Assembly (NCBI RefSeq): GCF_003966735.1
Contig: NZ_AP017378.1
Span: forward strand, 1,721,501 to 1,785,500
Length of the DNA: 64,000 nt
Reading direction: 5' to 3'
Source: Desulfovibrio ferrophilus
GTDB lineage: Bacteria > Desulfobacterota > Desulfovibrionia > Desulfovibrionales > Desulfovibrionaceae
Below the pieces are notes generated by a model, which was not told the DNA's origin, did not search any database, and saw only the letters and a list, made by a program, of their open reading frames with translations. This document shows positions 1-8,478 of this stretch, one piece after another. Position 1 is the stretch's first letter. Each line of letters begins with the position of its first letter. The translations under genes and the position numbers were made by a program.

Positions 1-140
1 AGGGCGGAGGGGAACACACTCGGCACCCTCCCCGGACGGTGGGGTTTTCCCTTAAATTCATCTGGGGCAGTTGATAAAAACAGTCGCTGACGTCAAAGAA
101 GCGTAGAAAACAGAGCCCAAGACAGAAAGGAGAGGGGACC

Positions 141-812
141 ATGGCCCCGACAAAGACCACAAGCAAGCTGCCCAGCAGCATCTACAATATCACCCCCGGG
201 ACCCAGCTACTGGTTACGCTGGCAGGACTCGATGAACGATTGAAAACGTCGTTTATCGGCCTTGAGCGCAAGCGTTATTTCATATTCAAAACCCCAAAAC
301 GCAAGATTCATAACGGCATCTACGACTATCTCTATTCCGGTAACGAAGCCAAAATCAGCTTCCTGTATGAAGGCAATATTTGGGGCTTCGCCTCCCGTAT
401 CCAGGCCTATACCGCCACTCCTCATCCTCTGGTCTTTGTGGACTTCCCCAGCGCCATCGAATCTCACAACCTGCGCAAGGAACACCGCATTGAATGCTAT
501 TTTCCGGTGCAGGCCTTCAGTGGCAGCGACGAATATCAAGCCATGATTCTGGATTTGAGCCGGACTGGCTGTGGCCTGTCCTATTCGGTCAGCGATCCCG
601 ACAAGCTCCCTGCTCTGGGCGATACGGTCAGCATCGAGTGTCCACTGTTCGGCGCAATGGGTGAGGCACGCATCATAGGTGAGGTTCGCCGCGCGGCCTG
701 CGAGTCAAACAACATTATCAACCTGGGGCTCACTTTCCAGGAGTTGGACTCCAAGGTCGATCAATGGATCAAGAATTACGTAGCCCAGGTCATCGGGCTG
801 TTCTCTCCCTGA
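141..812 (+). CDS. PilZ-domain cyclic-di-GMP receptor protein
   Basis: The 223-residue soluble protein has an N-terminal YcgR-like part (about residues 15-105) and a C-terminal PilZ domain (about 110-215). The PilZ signature is visible: an Arg-rich stretch RKEHR near residue 113 and the loop DLSRTGCG near 138, matching the RxxxR and (D/N)xSxxG c-di-GMP contacts. Proteins of this build usually tie c-di-GMP level to motility or surface behaviour; the actual partner here is unknown. The start is set by GGAGAGGGG just upstream. Its 3' end overlaps the convergent HD-domain gene by 37 bases. Confidence 0.85.
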   Translation: MAPTKTTSKLPSSIYNITPGTQLLVTLAGLDERLKTSFIGLERKRYFIFKTPKRKIHNGIYDYLYSGNEAKISFLYEGNIWGFASRIQAYTATPHPLVFVDFPSAIESHNLRKEHRIECYFPVQAFSGSDEYQAMILDLSRTGCGLSYSVSDPDKLPALGDTVSIECPLFGAMGEARIIGEVRRAACESNNIINLGLTFQELDSKVDQWIKNYVAQVIGLFSP

Positions 813-1594
813 TCTCGCAACAGGTCGGTCTGCAACTGCCGCCCCAGTTCAATGAACTCGGGCCGATCAGGCATCAATTTCAGCAAATCATTCAAATGCC
901 CCCTCTCACGCAGCAATGCACGACTCGAAGTAAAATTCAGATCGTAAACCCAAGAGGCCAGCAGCAATTTAAAGTCGTTGAGATAGCGCATATCCATATA
1001 ATTGGCCTGGCTGCGCCCCTGAACCTGTTCCAGCACAACAGGAGTATAGGCCTCCGGATCTTCTTCAAGCCCCAGCGTAATGGTCTTGTCCAGCGGTGAA
1101 TCACAATCAAGGTGTTCGAGCATAACCAAAAAGATGTCCAGCTTGTCCGCATCGCGCACCGCACGCGCGGCCAAATCGATCCCGAAGGGAAGCCCCCTGG
1201 GCAGATTGCGACGGTTATGCAGAATCACTGCCGACAGCACTACCTTGCGGCGGACCGGGTCCAAATCCTCCAACAATCCCTCTTCGCGCAGGGCACGAAC
1301 CCCCATCCGTCCGTGATCATCCGAAAGCTTGTCCTTGAAGGTGCCGTAACGAACCAATTGAGGGAAGCGGCCAGTATCATGATACAGGGCAGCCAAATGC
1401 ACGGTCTCGACAAGCCCGGCGTCCAGCCCGCCCTGTCCGGCAATCCCCTTGAGAATAAGCTGGGCATTGTCCAGCACCCGCAGCGAATGCTCACGCTTGA
1501 GGTCGATGTTCCCCAATTGCCCATCCGCCATGGCCCTGTACTTGGCCACAAAGTCCCCGAAACGGCGACGATGCACCCCAAGTAAATCAGGCAT
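776..1594 (-). CDS. HD-domain phosphohydrolase-like protein
   Basis: The protein is 272 residues long. It has an HD-type metal site: His36, then His72-Asp73 (YHDTGR), and a later DxxK-like stretch (RDADKLD) typical of HD phosphohydrolases. The substrate cannot be told; HD proteins of this class cleave nucleotides or phosphate esters. I chose the ATG at 1594 because it overlaps the last 8 bases of the upstream membrane-protein gene, an arrangement of translational coupling; the open frame continues further upstream, but that part is only the other gene read out of frame. The two genes form a small minus-strand operon ending tail-to-tail with the PilZ gene. Confidence 0.75.
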   Translation of the reverse strand: MPDLLGVHRRRFGDFVAKYRAMADGQLGNIDLKREHSLRVLDNAQLILKGIAGQGGLDAGLVETVHLAALYHDTGRFPQLVRYGTFKDKLSDDHGRMGVRALREEGLLEDLDPVRRKVVLSAVILHNRRNLPRGLPFGIDLAARAVRDADKLDIFLVMLEHLDCDSPLDKTITLGLEEDPEAYTPVVLEQVQGRSQANYMDMRYLNDFKLLLASWVYDLNFTSSRALLRERGHLNDLLKLMPDRPEFIELGRQLQTDLLRDQGENSPMTWAT

Positions 1595-1925
1595 CGTCTT
1601 TCCAGAGGGTTTTGACCGCTTCCTCATAGTCATCATCAGACAACTCCCCATCCTTCCAGCTCTGCCGCAACACCTTGGCCTTGGCCTTCTTGCGATTACG
1701 TTCATCGATGTGTTCGGTACCAAACTCCTCAGGCCGCAGTCGCCCCCCCGGCCCGAACAGGACTCGCAGGAGCCAGGCAATGCCAATAAAAACAACAAGG
1801 ACGAACAGCAACCGGGCCGCACCAGCCACCCAGGGGCTCCCCAGACCGGTAAAAGGCCACCCTTCCCAGCCTGTGCGCTGCGCTGTTGTCTGAACCTGAA
1901 CTGCCACATTAAGCATATTGAACAC
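1587..1925 (-). CDS. small single-pass membrane protein with acidic C-terminal (SHOCT-like) tail
   Basis: This is a protein of about 112 residues with one hydrophobic segment at about residues 35-57 (LLFVLVVFIGIAWLL), a basic linker (RNRKKAKAK) and an acidic C-terminal region ending in ...LSDDDYEEAVKTLWKDDA. The tail resembles short SHOCT-type oligomerisation motifs. I prefer the GTG start at 1925, six bases after AAGGAG; an ATG three codons later is possible. It is translationally coupled to the HD-domain gene. No function can be assigned from sequence. Confidence 0.6.
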   Translation of the reverse strand: MFNMLNVAVQVQTTAQRTGWEGWPFTGLGSPWVAGAARLLFVLVVFIGIAWLLRVLFGPGGRLRPEEFGTEHIDERNRKKAKAKVLRQSWKDGELSDDDYEEAVKTLWKDDA

Positions 1926-2089
1926 TGCGTACTCCTTGAACAAATCACATTTCAAACCTGTCGCACCCGCGCAGGCCCGCAAAAGGTACCCGTTTCGCAC
2001 CTCGCCCACAACCGCCGAGATTGCCAAACCTCCTCATTTTATTTATGGAGTCAAGACCAACCTTTGCCATTTACTGGGGGTTCTCAACC

Positions 2090-2506
2090 ATGCGATTTCT
2101 GATCGTTGATGACGACTTCGATAGCCGCCGCCTAATGCAGAAGATTCTCTATACTTACGGCTACTGTGATGTAGCCGTGGATGGGGAAGAAGCTGTAGAA
2201 GCATTTCGGAGCTCTTTCAAGACCGGAGAACCATACGACCTGATCTGTCTGGACATCATCATGCCCAATATGGACGGTCAACAGGCTCTGCGAGAAATTC
2301 GAGAAATTGAGACCGAGCAAGGTGTACCCGAAGACAGACGCGTCAAAGCCGTGATGATCTCCGCTCTGGATGACACCAAGGAACTGCACGACGCATTCTT
2401 CCTGGGAGAAGCCACTTCATATCTGGTCAAACCCATCCGCAAGAAAACACTGCTCAACGAAATCAGAAATCTGGGCCTGCCCCTTGAGGAAAAAAGCCCG
2501 GCCTGA
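2090..2506 (+). CDS. stand-alone response regulator receiver (CheY-like)
   Basis: The 138-residue protein is a single receiver domain with no output domain. Acidic pocket Asp7-Asp9, phospho-acceptor Asp55 (LICLDIIMP), Ser91 and Lys114 (YLVKPI) are all present, so it should be phosphorylated normally. Such proteins work as phosphorelay intermediates or bind a target directly as CheY does. The start at 2090 follows a GGGGG Shine-Dalgarno-like run; the longer frame upstream is unlikely. No histidine kinase is adjacent, so the partner is unknown. A terminator follows about 90 bases downstream. Confidence 0.85.
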   Translation: MRFLIVDDDFDSRRLMQKILYTYGYCDVAVDGEEAVEAFRSSFKTGEPYDLICLDIIMPNMDGQQALREIREIETEQGVPEDRRVKAVMISALDDTKELHDAFFLGEATSYLVKPIRKKTLLNEIRNLGLPLEEKSPA

Positions 2507-2593
2507 GCCGTGGCCGACAAAAACTCCAGCCCCGATCTGACCACATGAGGGCCACCCCTCGCCGGCTCAGGCGATTTGCTTCCCCTTGCCCCC

Positions 2594-2623
2594 AAAGCCG
2601 GAAAGGTATAATTCCGGCTTTTT
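2594..2623 (+). terminator. rho-independent terminator after the receiver gene
   Basis: Inverted repeat AAAGCCGGAA / TTCCGGCTTT with an 8-base loop, followed by a T-rich run. It separates the receiver gene from gcvH. Confidence 0.85.
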
Positions 2624-2719
2624 ATATTGGTTACGGACAGACATTCCCATCCGCGGAGACCTTCCGCACCGATCTGCGAACCGTCGCATGAGCGCGATTC
2701 GCACCCAAGGAGGACCATC

Positions 2720-3100
2720 GTGATTCCCGCAGAACTGAAATACGCCAAGACCCATGAGTGGGCCAAGATCGAAGGCGACACCGCCATCGTTGGCATCAGC
2801 CACTTCGCTCAGGAGCAACTGGGCGACATGACCTACATCGAATTGCCCGAAGAAGGCGACACATTCGAAGCCGGCGAAGAGATGGGTTCCGTGGAATCCG
2901 TCAAGGCCGCCAGCGAGATCTATGCCCCCGTGTCCGGCGAGGTCATTGCCGTGAACGAAGCCCTGGAAGACGCACCCGAGAAGGTCAATCAGGACCCCTA
3001 CGGTGAAGGCTGGCTGATCAAGTTCAAGATCACCGGCGGTGCCGATGATCTGCTCGACGCTGCAGCCTACGAGAAAATCGTCGCCGAAGAGGCCCACTAG
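2720..3100 (+). CDS. gcvH: glycine cleavage system H protein
   Basis: This is the lipoyl carrier of the glycine cleavage complex, shuttling the aminomethyl group from the P protein (GcvPA/PB) to T protein and being reoxidised by dihydrolipoamide dehydrogenase. The 126 residues match the family length. The lipoyl lysine is Lys62 in the context [10 protein letters not shown], and the N-terminal KYAKTHEW is typical. The GTG start at 2720 follows AAGGAGG at the correct distance; a longer frame upstream lacks support. It precedes gcvPA by 299 bases, and that gap holds a long palindromic repeat (3261-3382). No glycine riboswitch was recognised upstream. Confidence 0.95.
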   Translation: MIPAELKYAKTHEWAKIEGDTAIVGISHFAQEQLGDMTYIELPEEGDTFEAGEEMGSVESVKAASEIYAPVSGEVIAVNEALEDAPEKVNQDPYGEGWLIKFKITGGADDLLDAAAYEKIVAEEAH

Positions 3101-3260
3101 ACAGGGCTTCCCCCTTTGCCTCTCGCTGACTTTCTCTTCAAGAGGTAAAGAGCCCGTCGACACAATAACTCATTCGCTTCTCCCATGCGGACGCCCGCTT
3201 GTCTGAGGCACAAACAGATTGTCCAATGAGACCAGAACGCCCATTGCGACAATCAACGAT

Positions 3261-3382
3261 TAGCTTCTCAAAAGTAGGGAGATGCCAGGCGCAAGGAAGG
3301 ATCAAGATCGCCGTGTATCCAACATACACAAGAGTTTGATCGTTCCGCAGCAACACAGCAGATGCATGCTTTTCAGAAGCTA
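3261..3382. repeat. ERIC-like long palindromic intergenic repeat, copy A
   Basis: A roughly 122-base imperfect palindrome between gcvH and gcvPA. The outer arms are TAGCTTCTCAAAAG and CTTTTCAGAAGCTA. One inner arm has GATGCCAGGCGCAAGG and the other CCGCAGCAACACAGCAGATG. The centre is GTGTAT-ccaac-ATACAC. The same arm motifs recur in copies at 20098-20316, 28227-28351 and 56882-57004. Its right edge touches the Shine-Dalgarno sequence of gcvPA, so the folded RNA could affect gcvPA expression (inference). The rest of the gcvH-gcvPA gap (3101-3260) shows nothing else recognisable. Confidence 0.8.
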
Positions 3383-3399
3383 GAAAGGAGCCGGTTGCC

Positions 3400-4737
3400 A
3401 TGCCGTATGTCCCCCATACCGAGGAGGAAACCAAGCAGATGCTCAAGACCGTGGGCGTAACGTCCATGGACGAGCTGTTTGCCGACATTCCTCCCGAACT
3501 CCGCCCAAAGAGTTTCGACCTCCCCAAAGGCCTTTCCGAAATGGAAGTCATGGCGCGCATGGAGCGCTTGGCTGCCAGAAACAAGGTCGATGTCGTGAGC
3601 TTTCTGGGCGCGGGTTTCTATGACCATCACATCCCTGCCGCCGTTGATGCACTGATCAGCCGCGGGGAATTCTACACCGCTTATACCCCGTACCAGCCCG
3701 AGGCATCTCAGGGTACGTTGCAGGCCATCTTCGAATTCCAGACGGCCATCTGCCGTTTGCTGGATATGGACTGCACCAATGCCAGTGTCTACGATGGTGG
3801 TTCGGCGATTTTCGAAGCCATGATGATGGGCGTGCGTGCTTCCAAGAAGCGTCGCAAGCTGGTCATCAGCGAAGCGCTGTCTCCCATCTACCGCATCATG
3901 CTCAGCTCCTACACGTCCAATCTGAACCTTGAGTTGGTCACCGTCCCGCACAAGCAGGGCCAGACAGATATCAAGGGACTCATGGACGCAGTGGATACCG
4001 ACACCGCAGCGGTGGTGGTTCAGAACCCCAACTTCTTCGGACAGGTCAACGACTTTACCAAACTCTGTGACCATGCCCGCTCAGTCAAGGCTACCAGTGT
4101 TGTCAGCGTTTACCCGCTGATGCAGTCGGTCTTAAAAACCCCCGGCGAGATGGGTGCAGACGTGGCCGTGGCAGAGGCTCAGAGCCTGGGCCAGCCCCTG
4201 TCCTTTGGTGGCCCCTACCTGGGTATCATGGCCTGCACCAAAAAAATGGTACGCCAGTTGCCCGGCCGTATCGTAGGCCGCACCGTGGACAGCCAGGACC
4301 GCACCGGATACGTGCTGACCCTGCAAGCCCGCGAGCAGCACATCCGCCGCCAGAAGGCCACCTCCAACATCTGCTCCAACCAGGCCCTGTGCGCCTTGCG
4401 TACGCTGGTCCACATGAGCCTGCTCGGCCCCGGCGGTCTGGAGCAGACGGCTGCCCGCTGCATGGAACTGGCCCACTTTGCCGCCAAACGGCTGACGGCC
4501 ATCCCCGGTGTTGAAATGTACTCCGAAGGACCGTTCTGCAACGAATTCGCCCTCAAGCTTCCGGTCTCGGCCTATGATGTCGTAGACGCGCTCACCGAAC
4601 GCGGCTACGTGCCCGGCTTCCCCCTGGGCCGCTACTACGATGGACTGGAGAATTGCCTGCTTGTGGCCTGCACCGAAAAGCACACCCGCGAGGATATCGG
4701 AATCATGGCCGAGATGTTGGGAGGTCTGCTGAAATGA
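3400..4737 (+). CDS. gcvPA: glycine dehydrogenase (decarboxylating) subunit 1
   Basis: The 445-residue protein is the N-terminal half of P protein, which decarboxylates glycine and loads the aminomethyl group on GcvH-lipoate. In this split type it forms a heterotetramer with GcvPB, which carries the PLP lysine; accordingly no PLP-lysine motif is present here. Recognisable stretches are SFLGAGFYDHHIPA, YTPYQPEASQGTLQ and the C-terminal GFPLGRYY. Start is set by AAAGGAG. The stop overlaps the gcvPB start (ATGA). Confidence 0.95.
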   Translation: MPYVPHTEEETKQMLKTVGVTSMDELFADIPPELRPKSFDLPKGLSEMEVMARMERLAARNKVDVVSFLGAGFYDHHIPAAVDALISRGEFYTAYTPYQPEASQGTLQAIFEFQTAICRLLDMDCTNASVYDGGSAIFEAMMMGVRASKKRRKLVISEALSPIYRIMLSSYTSNLNLELVTVPHKQGQTDIKGLMDAVDTDTAAVVVQNPNFFGQVNDFTKLCDHARSVKATSVVSVYPLMQSVLKTPGEMGADVAVAEAQSLGQPLSFGGPYLGIMACTKKMVRQLPGRIVGRTVDSQDRTGYVLTLQAREQHIRRQKATSNICSNQALCALRTLVHMSLLGPGGLEQTAARCMELAHFAAKRLTAIPGVEMYSEGPFCNEFALKLPVSAYDVVDALTERGYVPGFPLGRYYDGLENCLLVACTEKHTREDIGIMAEMLGGLLK

Positions 4738-6188
4738 GAACCTTATTTGAAAAATCCACTCCCTGCCGCAAGGGCATGTGCAACAACCTGACCACCTCCA
4801 AGGCTGCGGACTATCTGCCTGCAGAGATGATGCGCGGCTCCCGCGTTCGTTTGCCCGAGTTGGGCGAACTGGACGTGGTACGCCACTTCACGCGCCTGTC
4901 GAAACGCAACTTCGGTGTGGATGGCAATTTCTATCCCCTTGGCTCCTGCACCATGAAGTACAACCCCAAATTCACCGAGAACGTGGCCGCCCTGCCCGGT
5001 TTCACCCGCCTGCATCCGCTGGCGGCTCAACTGAAGGGCGCAGGACACTTCACTCAGGGTGCGTTGGAAGTCATGTACGACATGGAAAGCCTGCTCTGCG
5101 AAATCACCGGCATGGCGGGCTACACCCTACACCCCATGGCCGGAGCGCATGGCGAGCTGACCGGGGCAATGATCATTGCCGCCTACCACAAGTCCAAGGG
5201 CAACAAGAAAACCAAGATCATCTGCCCGGACTCGGCCCACGGGACCAACCCGGCATCGGCCGCCCTGGCCGGCTTTGACGTGGTAACCATCGAGTCCAAG
5301 GACGGCATTGTGGACCCCGAGGCCCTACGTGCCGCTCTGGATGACGAAGTGGCCGGTGTAATGCTGACCTGCCCCAACACCCTGGGGCTGTTCGAAAGCC
5401 ACCTGCCCGAAATCGTCAAGATGATCCACGATGTGGACGCCCTGCTCTATTACGATGGCGCGAACATGAACGCCATCATGGGCAAGATGCGCGTGGGCGA
5501 CGCCGGTTTCGATGTCGTGCACTGGAACCTGCACAAGACTCTGGGCACTCCCCATGGCGGCGGTGGCCCCGGCTCCGGTCCTGTGGGCGTCTGCGAAAAG
5601 TTGGTGCCGTTTCTGCCCATCTCGCGGGTCAAGAAGCTCGAAGATGGTCGCTACGTCCTGGACTACGACCACCCGCAGTCCATCGGCTACATGGCCCCGT
5701 TCTACGGCAACTTCGGCGTCATGCTCAAAGCCTACGCCTACGTGCTGCGCCTGGGCGGCGAGGGCCTGACCCGTGCCAGCGAAAACGCCGTGCTCTCCGC
5801 CAACTACATGCGCAAGCGTTTGGAAGACGTGCTGGAGATTCCCTACAACCGAATCTGCATGCACGAATTCGTGGCCTCTGCCGTGGGCGAAAAGCTCAAT
5901 GGCGTCCGCGCTCTGGATATCGCCAAGGCGCTCCTGGACAAGGGGCACCACGCCCCCACCATCTACTTCCCGCTGATCGTCAAGGAATGCATGATGATGG
6001 AGCCCACGGAGACCGAATGCAAAGACACTTTGGATGGCTTCCTTGATGACCTGATCGAGATTGTCAAACGCGCCGAAACCGACCCGGATTCCATCAAGGC
6101 CGCTCCGGTAACTCTGCCCGTAACGCGGTTGGATGAAACCAAGGCCGCAAGAGACATGGTACTGACCGATGACTGCGGCTGCGAATAA
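4734..6188 (+). CDS. gcvPB: glycine dehydrogenase (decarboxylating) subunit 2
   Basis: The 484-residue PLP-containing half of the split P protein. The PLP Schiff-base lysine is Lys268 in WNLHKTLGTPHGGGGPG, the glycine-rich stretch diagnostic of this family; SAHGTNPASA is also typical. The ATG at 4734 overlaps the gcvPA stop by four bases, so translation is coupled; a longer in-frame extension inside gcvPA is rejected. The C-terminus is Cys-containing (DDCGCE) and overlaps the lpdA start by 20 bases. Confidence 0.95.
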   Translation: MRTLFEKSTPCRKGMCNNLTTSKAADYLPAEMMRGSRVRLPELGELDVVRHFTRLSKRNFGVDGNFYPLGSCTMKYNPKFTENVAALPGFTRLHPLAAQLKGAGHFTQGALEVMYDMESLLCEITGMAGYTLHPMAGAHGELTGAMIIAAYHKSKGNKKTKIICPDSAHGTNPASAALAGFDVVTIESKDGIVDPEALRAALDDEVAGVMLTCPNTLGLFESHLPEIVKMIHDVDALLYYDGANMNAIMGKMRVGDAGFDVVHWNLHKTLGTPHGGGGPGSGPVGVCEKLVPFLPISRVKKLEDGRYVLDYDHPQSIGYMAPFYGNFGVMLKAYAYVLRLGGEGLTRASENAVLSANYMRKRLEDVLEIPYNRICMHEFVASAVGEKLNGVRALDIAKALLDKGHHAPTIYFPLIVKECMMMEPTETECKDTLDGFLDDLIEIVKRAETDPDSIKAAPVTLPVTRLDETKAARDMVLTDDCGCE

Positions 6189-7557
6189 CCACAGCGTGCG
6201 CTTCTCGCTGGTCGTACTCGGCGCTGGGCCCGGCGGCGTGGACTGCGCTCTGGAAGCCGCTCGCCTGGGCCTGGACGTGGCCGTGGTGGAACGCGCCGAA
6301 CTGGGTGGGACCTGCCTGAATCGGGGCTGCATTCCCACCAAGCTCTTTCTTGGAGCCACCGAATGCGTGCACGAGTTGCATGCACAGGCCAAACTGAAGG
6401 TAGCCTCCGGCACGATCGAAGTGGACCTGCCAGCCCTGCAAAAACGCAAGGGACAGTTGCTTTCGGGCAACCGCAAGGCCCTGGAAAAGCGTCTGGCCGA
6501 CTCGGGCGTCGCCCTGTTCAGGGGAATGGGAGTCGTGACCTCGTCCGACGCCCTCACCGTGGACACAGAAAATGGTCCGGTAACCGTCGGTTTCGACCGA
6601 CTGGTCATTGCCACGGGCTCCCGGCCCACGGCCTTCCCGGGCATGGAACCCGACGGCGACCGTGTCCTGGACTCCGACGGCATCCTGGACCTGACCGAGG
6701 CCCCTTCCTCTCTGATCATTGTAGGTGGAGGAGTCATCGGCTTGGAACTCGGACGTTTCTTCTCGCGCCTAGGAGCCACCATTACCGTGGTGGAAGCCCT
6801 GGACCGCATTGCTCCATGGGAAGATCCAGAGGTCTCCAAGACCCTGGCCGGACTCGCCAAGCGGGACAAATGGAAACTCTTAACCGGCAAACGCGTGGCC
6901 AAGCTTGTCTCCAAGGATGGGCAGGCCGAACTGACGCTGGAATCCGGTGATACCCTAGGTGCGGATATTGCTCTGGTCGCTACCGGGCGTGGCCCCAATA
7001 CACAAGGGCTAGGCCTGGAAAACAAGGGCGTCATCCTTGGCAGGGGCGGTTTTATTCAGGTGGATGAGTACCTGGAAGCTGCTCCGGGCATCTCCTGTAT
7101 CGGCGATGCCAATGGTCAGGCCATGTTGGCCCATGCCGCTTCGCATCAGGGCATTTATGCAGCGCGTCTGGCCGCAGGCAAAATCGAAGGGCCATACGCC
7201 CCCGGCCCCATGCCATGGTGCATCTATGGTGCACCGGAGTCCATCCGTGTTGGGCGCATGGTCGACGAACTCAAGGCAGAAGGCCTGTCCCCCGCAATCA
7301 GTCGCTTCCAGTTGGCTGCCAACCCCATTGCCCAGAGCCACGCCATGGCCCAGGGCTTTGTGAAAGTGATCTGGCTGGATGGCAGGGTGGCAGGCGTAAC
7401 CGCTGTGGGACACGGAGTTTCTCACCTTGTAACCCAAGCCACCCTCATGGTACGCGACAGTTGGACACGTGAGGATGCCGAAAATCTCATCTGGGCTCAC
7501 CCGACCCTGGACGAGGCTTTGCAGCATGCTCTTACCGCCGAGCCAACAGACGACTGA
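6169..7557 (+). CDS. lpdA: dihydrolipoyl dehydrogenase (glycine cleavage L protein)
   Basis: The 462-residue FAD-dependent disulfide oxidoreductase regenerates lipoate on GcvH with NAD+. Visible are the FAD-binding VVLGAGPGG (residues 15-23), the redox pair Cys49/Cys54 in GGTCLNRGCIPTK, the NAD-binding GGGVIGLE, a second FAD motif with GDAN, and the C-terminal catalytic His-Glu in WAHPTLDEAL. It overlaps gcvPB by 20 bases, making H-PA-PB-L one unit. The T protein gene (gcvT) is absent from the cluster and must lie elsewhere. A strong terminator follows. Confidence 0.93.
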   Translation: MTAAANNHSVRFSLVVLGAGPGGVDCALEAARLGLDVAVVERAELGGTCLNRGCIPTKLFLGATECVHELHAQAKLKVASGTIEVDLPALQKRKGQLLSGNRKALEKRLADSGVALFRGMGVVTSSDALTVDTENGPVTVGFDRLVIATGSRPTAFPGMEPDGDRVLDSDGILDLTEAPSSLIIVGGGVIGLELGRFFSRLGATITVVEALDRIAPWEDPEVSKTLAGLAKRDKWKLLTGKRVAKLVSKDGQAELTLESGDTLGADIALVATGRGPNTQGLGLENKGVILGRGGFIQVDEYLEAAPGISCIGDANGQAMLAHAASHQGIYAARLAAGKIEGPYAPGPMPWCIYGAPESIRVGRMVDELKAEGLSPAISRFQLAANPIAQSHAMAQGFVKVIWLDGRVAGVTAVGHGVSHLVTQATLMVRDSWTREDAENLIWAHPTLDEALQHALTAEPTDD

Positions 7558-7578
7558 GATTGACGACAGTGACTTCAG

Positions 7579-7615
7579 GGCCGGGCGGAGCGTTTGTTCC
7601 ACCCGGCCTTTTTTT
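7579..7615 (+). terminator. rho-independent terminator of the glycine cleavage operon
   Basis: GGCCGGGCGG / CCACCCGGCC stem with a run of seven T directly after it, about 20 bases beyond the lpdA stop. Confidence 0.9.
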
Positions 7616-7627
7616 ATGGGAGAGATG

Positions 7628-7894
7628 ATGAAACGATTTGCTTTCCTGATCGGTGTCTTCGGTCTGGGTCTCGTGACCGGCTATCTTCTATTCCGGCAAG
7701 TGGAGTTCTCCGAAGTCTTTGCCTATCGCTTCACTTTGGACACCATTGGAGCCGAGCTCGACCTGGGGCACGTGCTGCTGACTCTCTCCGCCATTCTGCT
7801 GGGATTCCTGCTCTTCCGTTGCATCTACCTTGAATGTCACAAGCCGGAGCAACAGAATCTCCGCCAGGAACAGCGGAAACCGAAACGCCAATAA
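7628..7894 (+). CDS. small two-helix membrane protein, function unknown
   Basis: About 88 residues with two hydrophobic segments (near residues 4-22 and 43-62) and a very polar, Lys/Gln/Arg-rich C-terminus after HKPEQQ. The start at 7628 follows GGGAG at a good distance; ATGs at 7616 and 7625 are less likely. The open frame extends further upstream through the terminator, which argues against a longer protein. No family is recognised; it stands alone between lpdA and a DinB-like gene. Confidence 0.6.
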   Translation: MKRFAFLIGVFGLGLVTGYLLFRQVEFSEVFAYRFTLDTIGAELDLGHVLLTLSAILLGFLLFRCIYLECHKPEQQNLRQEQRKPKRQ

Positions 7895-7957
7895 TTCAAA
7901 CCGCCATACCAAATAATGCTGGCCTCGATGCACCTTCGCCTTCAAACAGGAGACGCC

Positions 7958-8452
7958 ATGCCTGACATTCCCGCCATCCTTTCCGGTCTACAATCTTCAC
8001 AGACCATTCTCGACACATTCATTCTCGAGATTCCCCGAAAGATCATGACACGAGTGCGTGGCGAAGGAGTCTGGAGCATCGCCGAGCATCTTGATCATCT
8101 GGCCGCCGTGCAACCGATGCTCACCGAGCGTTTCAGGCGGATCATCAACGAGGAGAACCCGGAGTTTGTGCCTTTCATTCCCGGCGATGCTGAATCATCA
8201 GCAAAACCAGCTCAGATCATGCCCCCCGAGCAGGCGTTAACCATCTTCAGATTCCACCGCGAGGAACAACTGACACTCCTTGAGGCCCAGCCAGCATCAG
8301 CCTGGACGCGCGAGGCAACGCATCCGGAATATGAGCAGTACGGCCTGCATATCCTGGCCCGCCACGCACTAATGCACGATCACTGGCACCTGTACAGGAT
8401 GGAAGAACTCTGGCTCACCAGAGATGAATACCTGACCGTTCTGCCCGGGTAG
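7958..8452 (+). CDS. DinB-superfamily protein (putative metal-dependent hydrolase/transferase)
   Basis: The 164-residue four-helix-bundle-type protein has the DinB/YfiT metal site: EHLDHL (His44, His47) and the C-terminal cluster HALMHDHWHLYRM (His136-His144). Members use bacillithiol, mycothiol or unknown thiols, or are damage-induced with unknown activity; the name DinB here is the Bacillus family, not DNA polymerase IV. CAGGAG precedes the ATG at 7958, so this start is preferred over an in-frame ATG 42 bases upstream. The substrate is unknown. Confidence 0.7.
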   Translation: MPDIPAILSGLQSSQTILDTFILEIPRKIMTRVRGEGVWSIAEHLDHLAAVQPMLTERFRRIINEENPEFVPFIPGDAESSAKPAQIMPPEQALTIFRFHREEQLTLLEAQPASAWTREATHPEYEQYGLHILARHALMHDHWHLYRMEELWLTRDEYLTVLPG

Positions 8453-8478
8453 ACCCGTCCCGGGAAAAGAGAAGGTCT

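Noticed and set aside
1-140. Terminator-like GC stretch at 26-56 (CCCTCCCC...GGTGGGGTTTT)
   Set aside because: The stem has only four to five good pairs, so I do not count it as a terminator of an upstream gene outside the window.
2507-2719. Possible glycine riboswitch before gcvH
   Set aside because: Apart from the terminator at 2594-2623, the leader has no tandem aptamer pattern that I can recognise.
5325-7034. A 569-codon open frame on the minus strand across gcvPB and lpdA
   Set aside because: It is antisense to two strongly supported enzymes, has no family motif and has an Arg/Ser/Pro-rich composition typical of shadow frames in GC-rich DNA.
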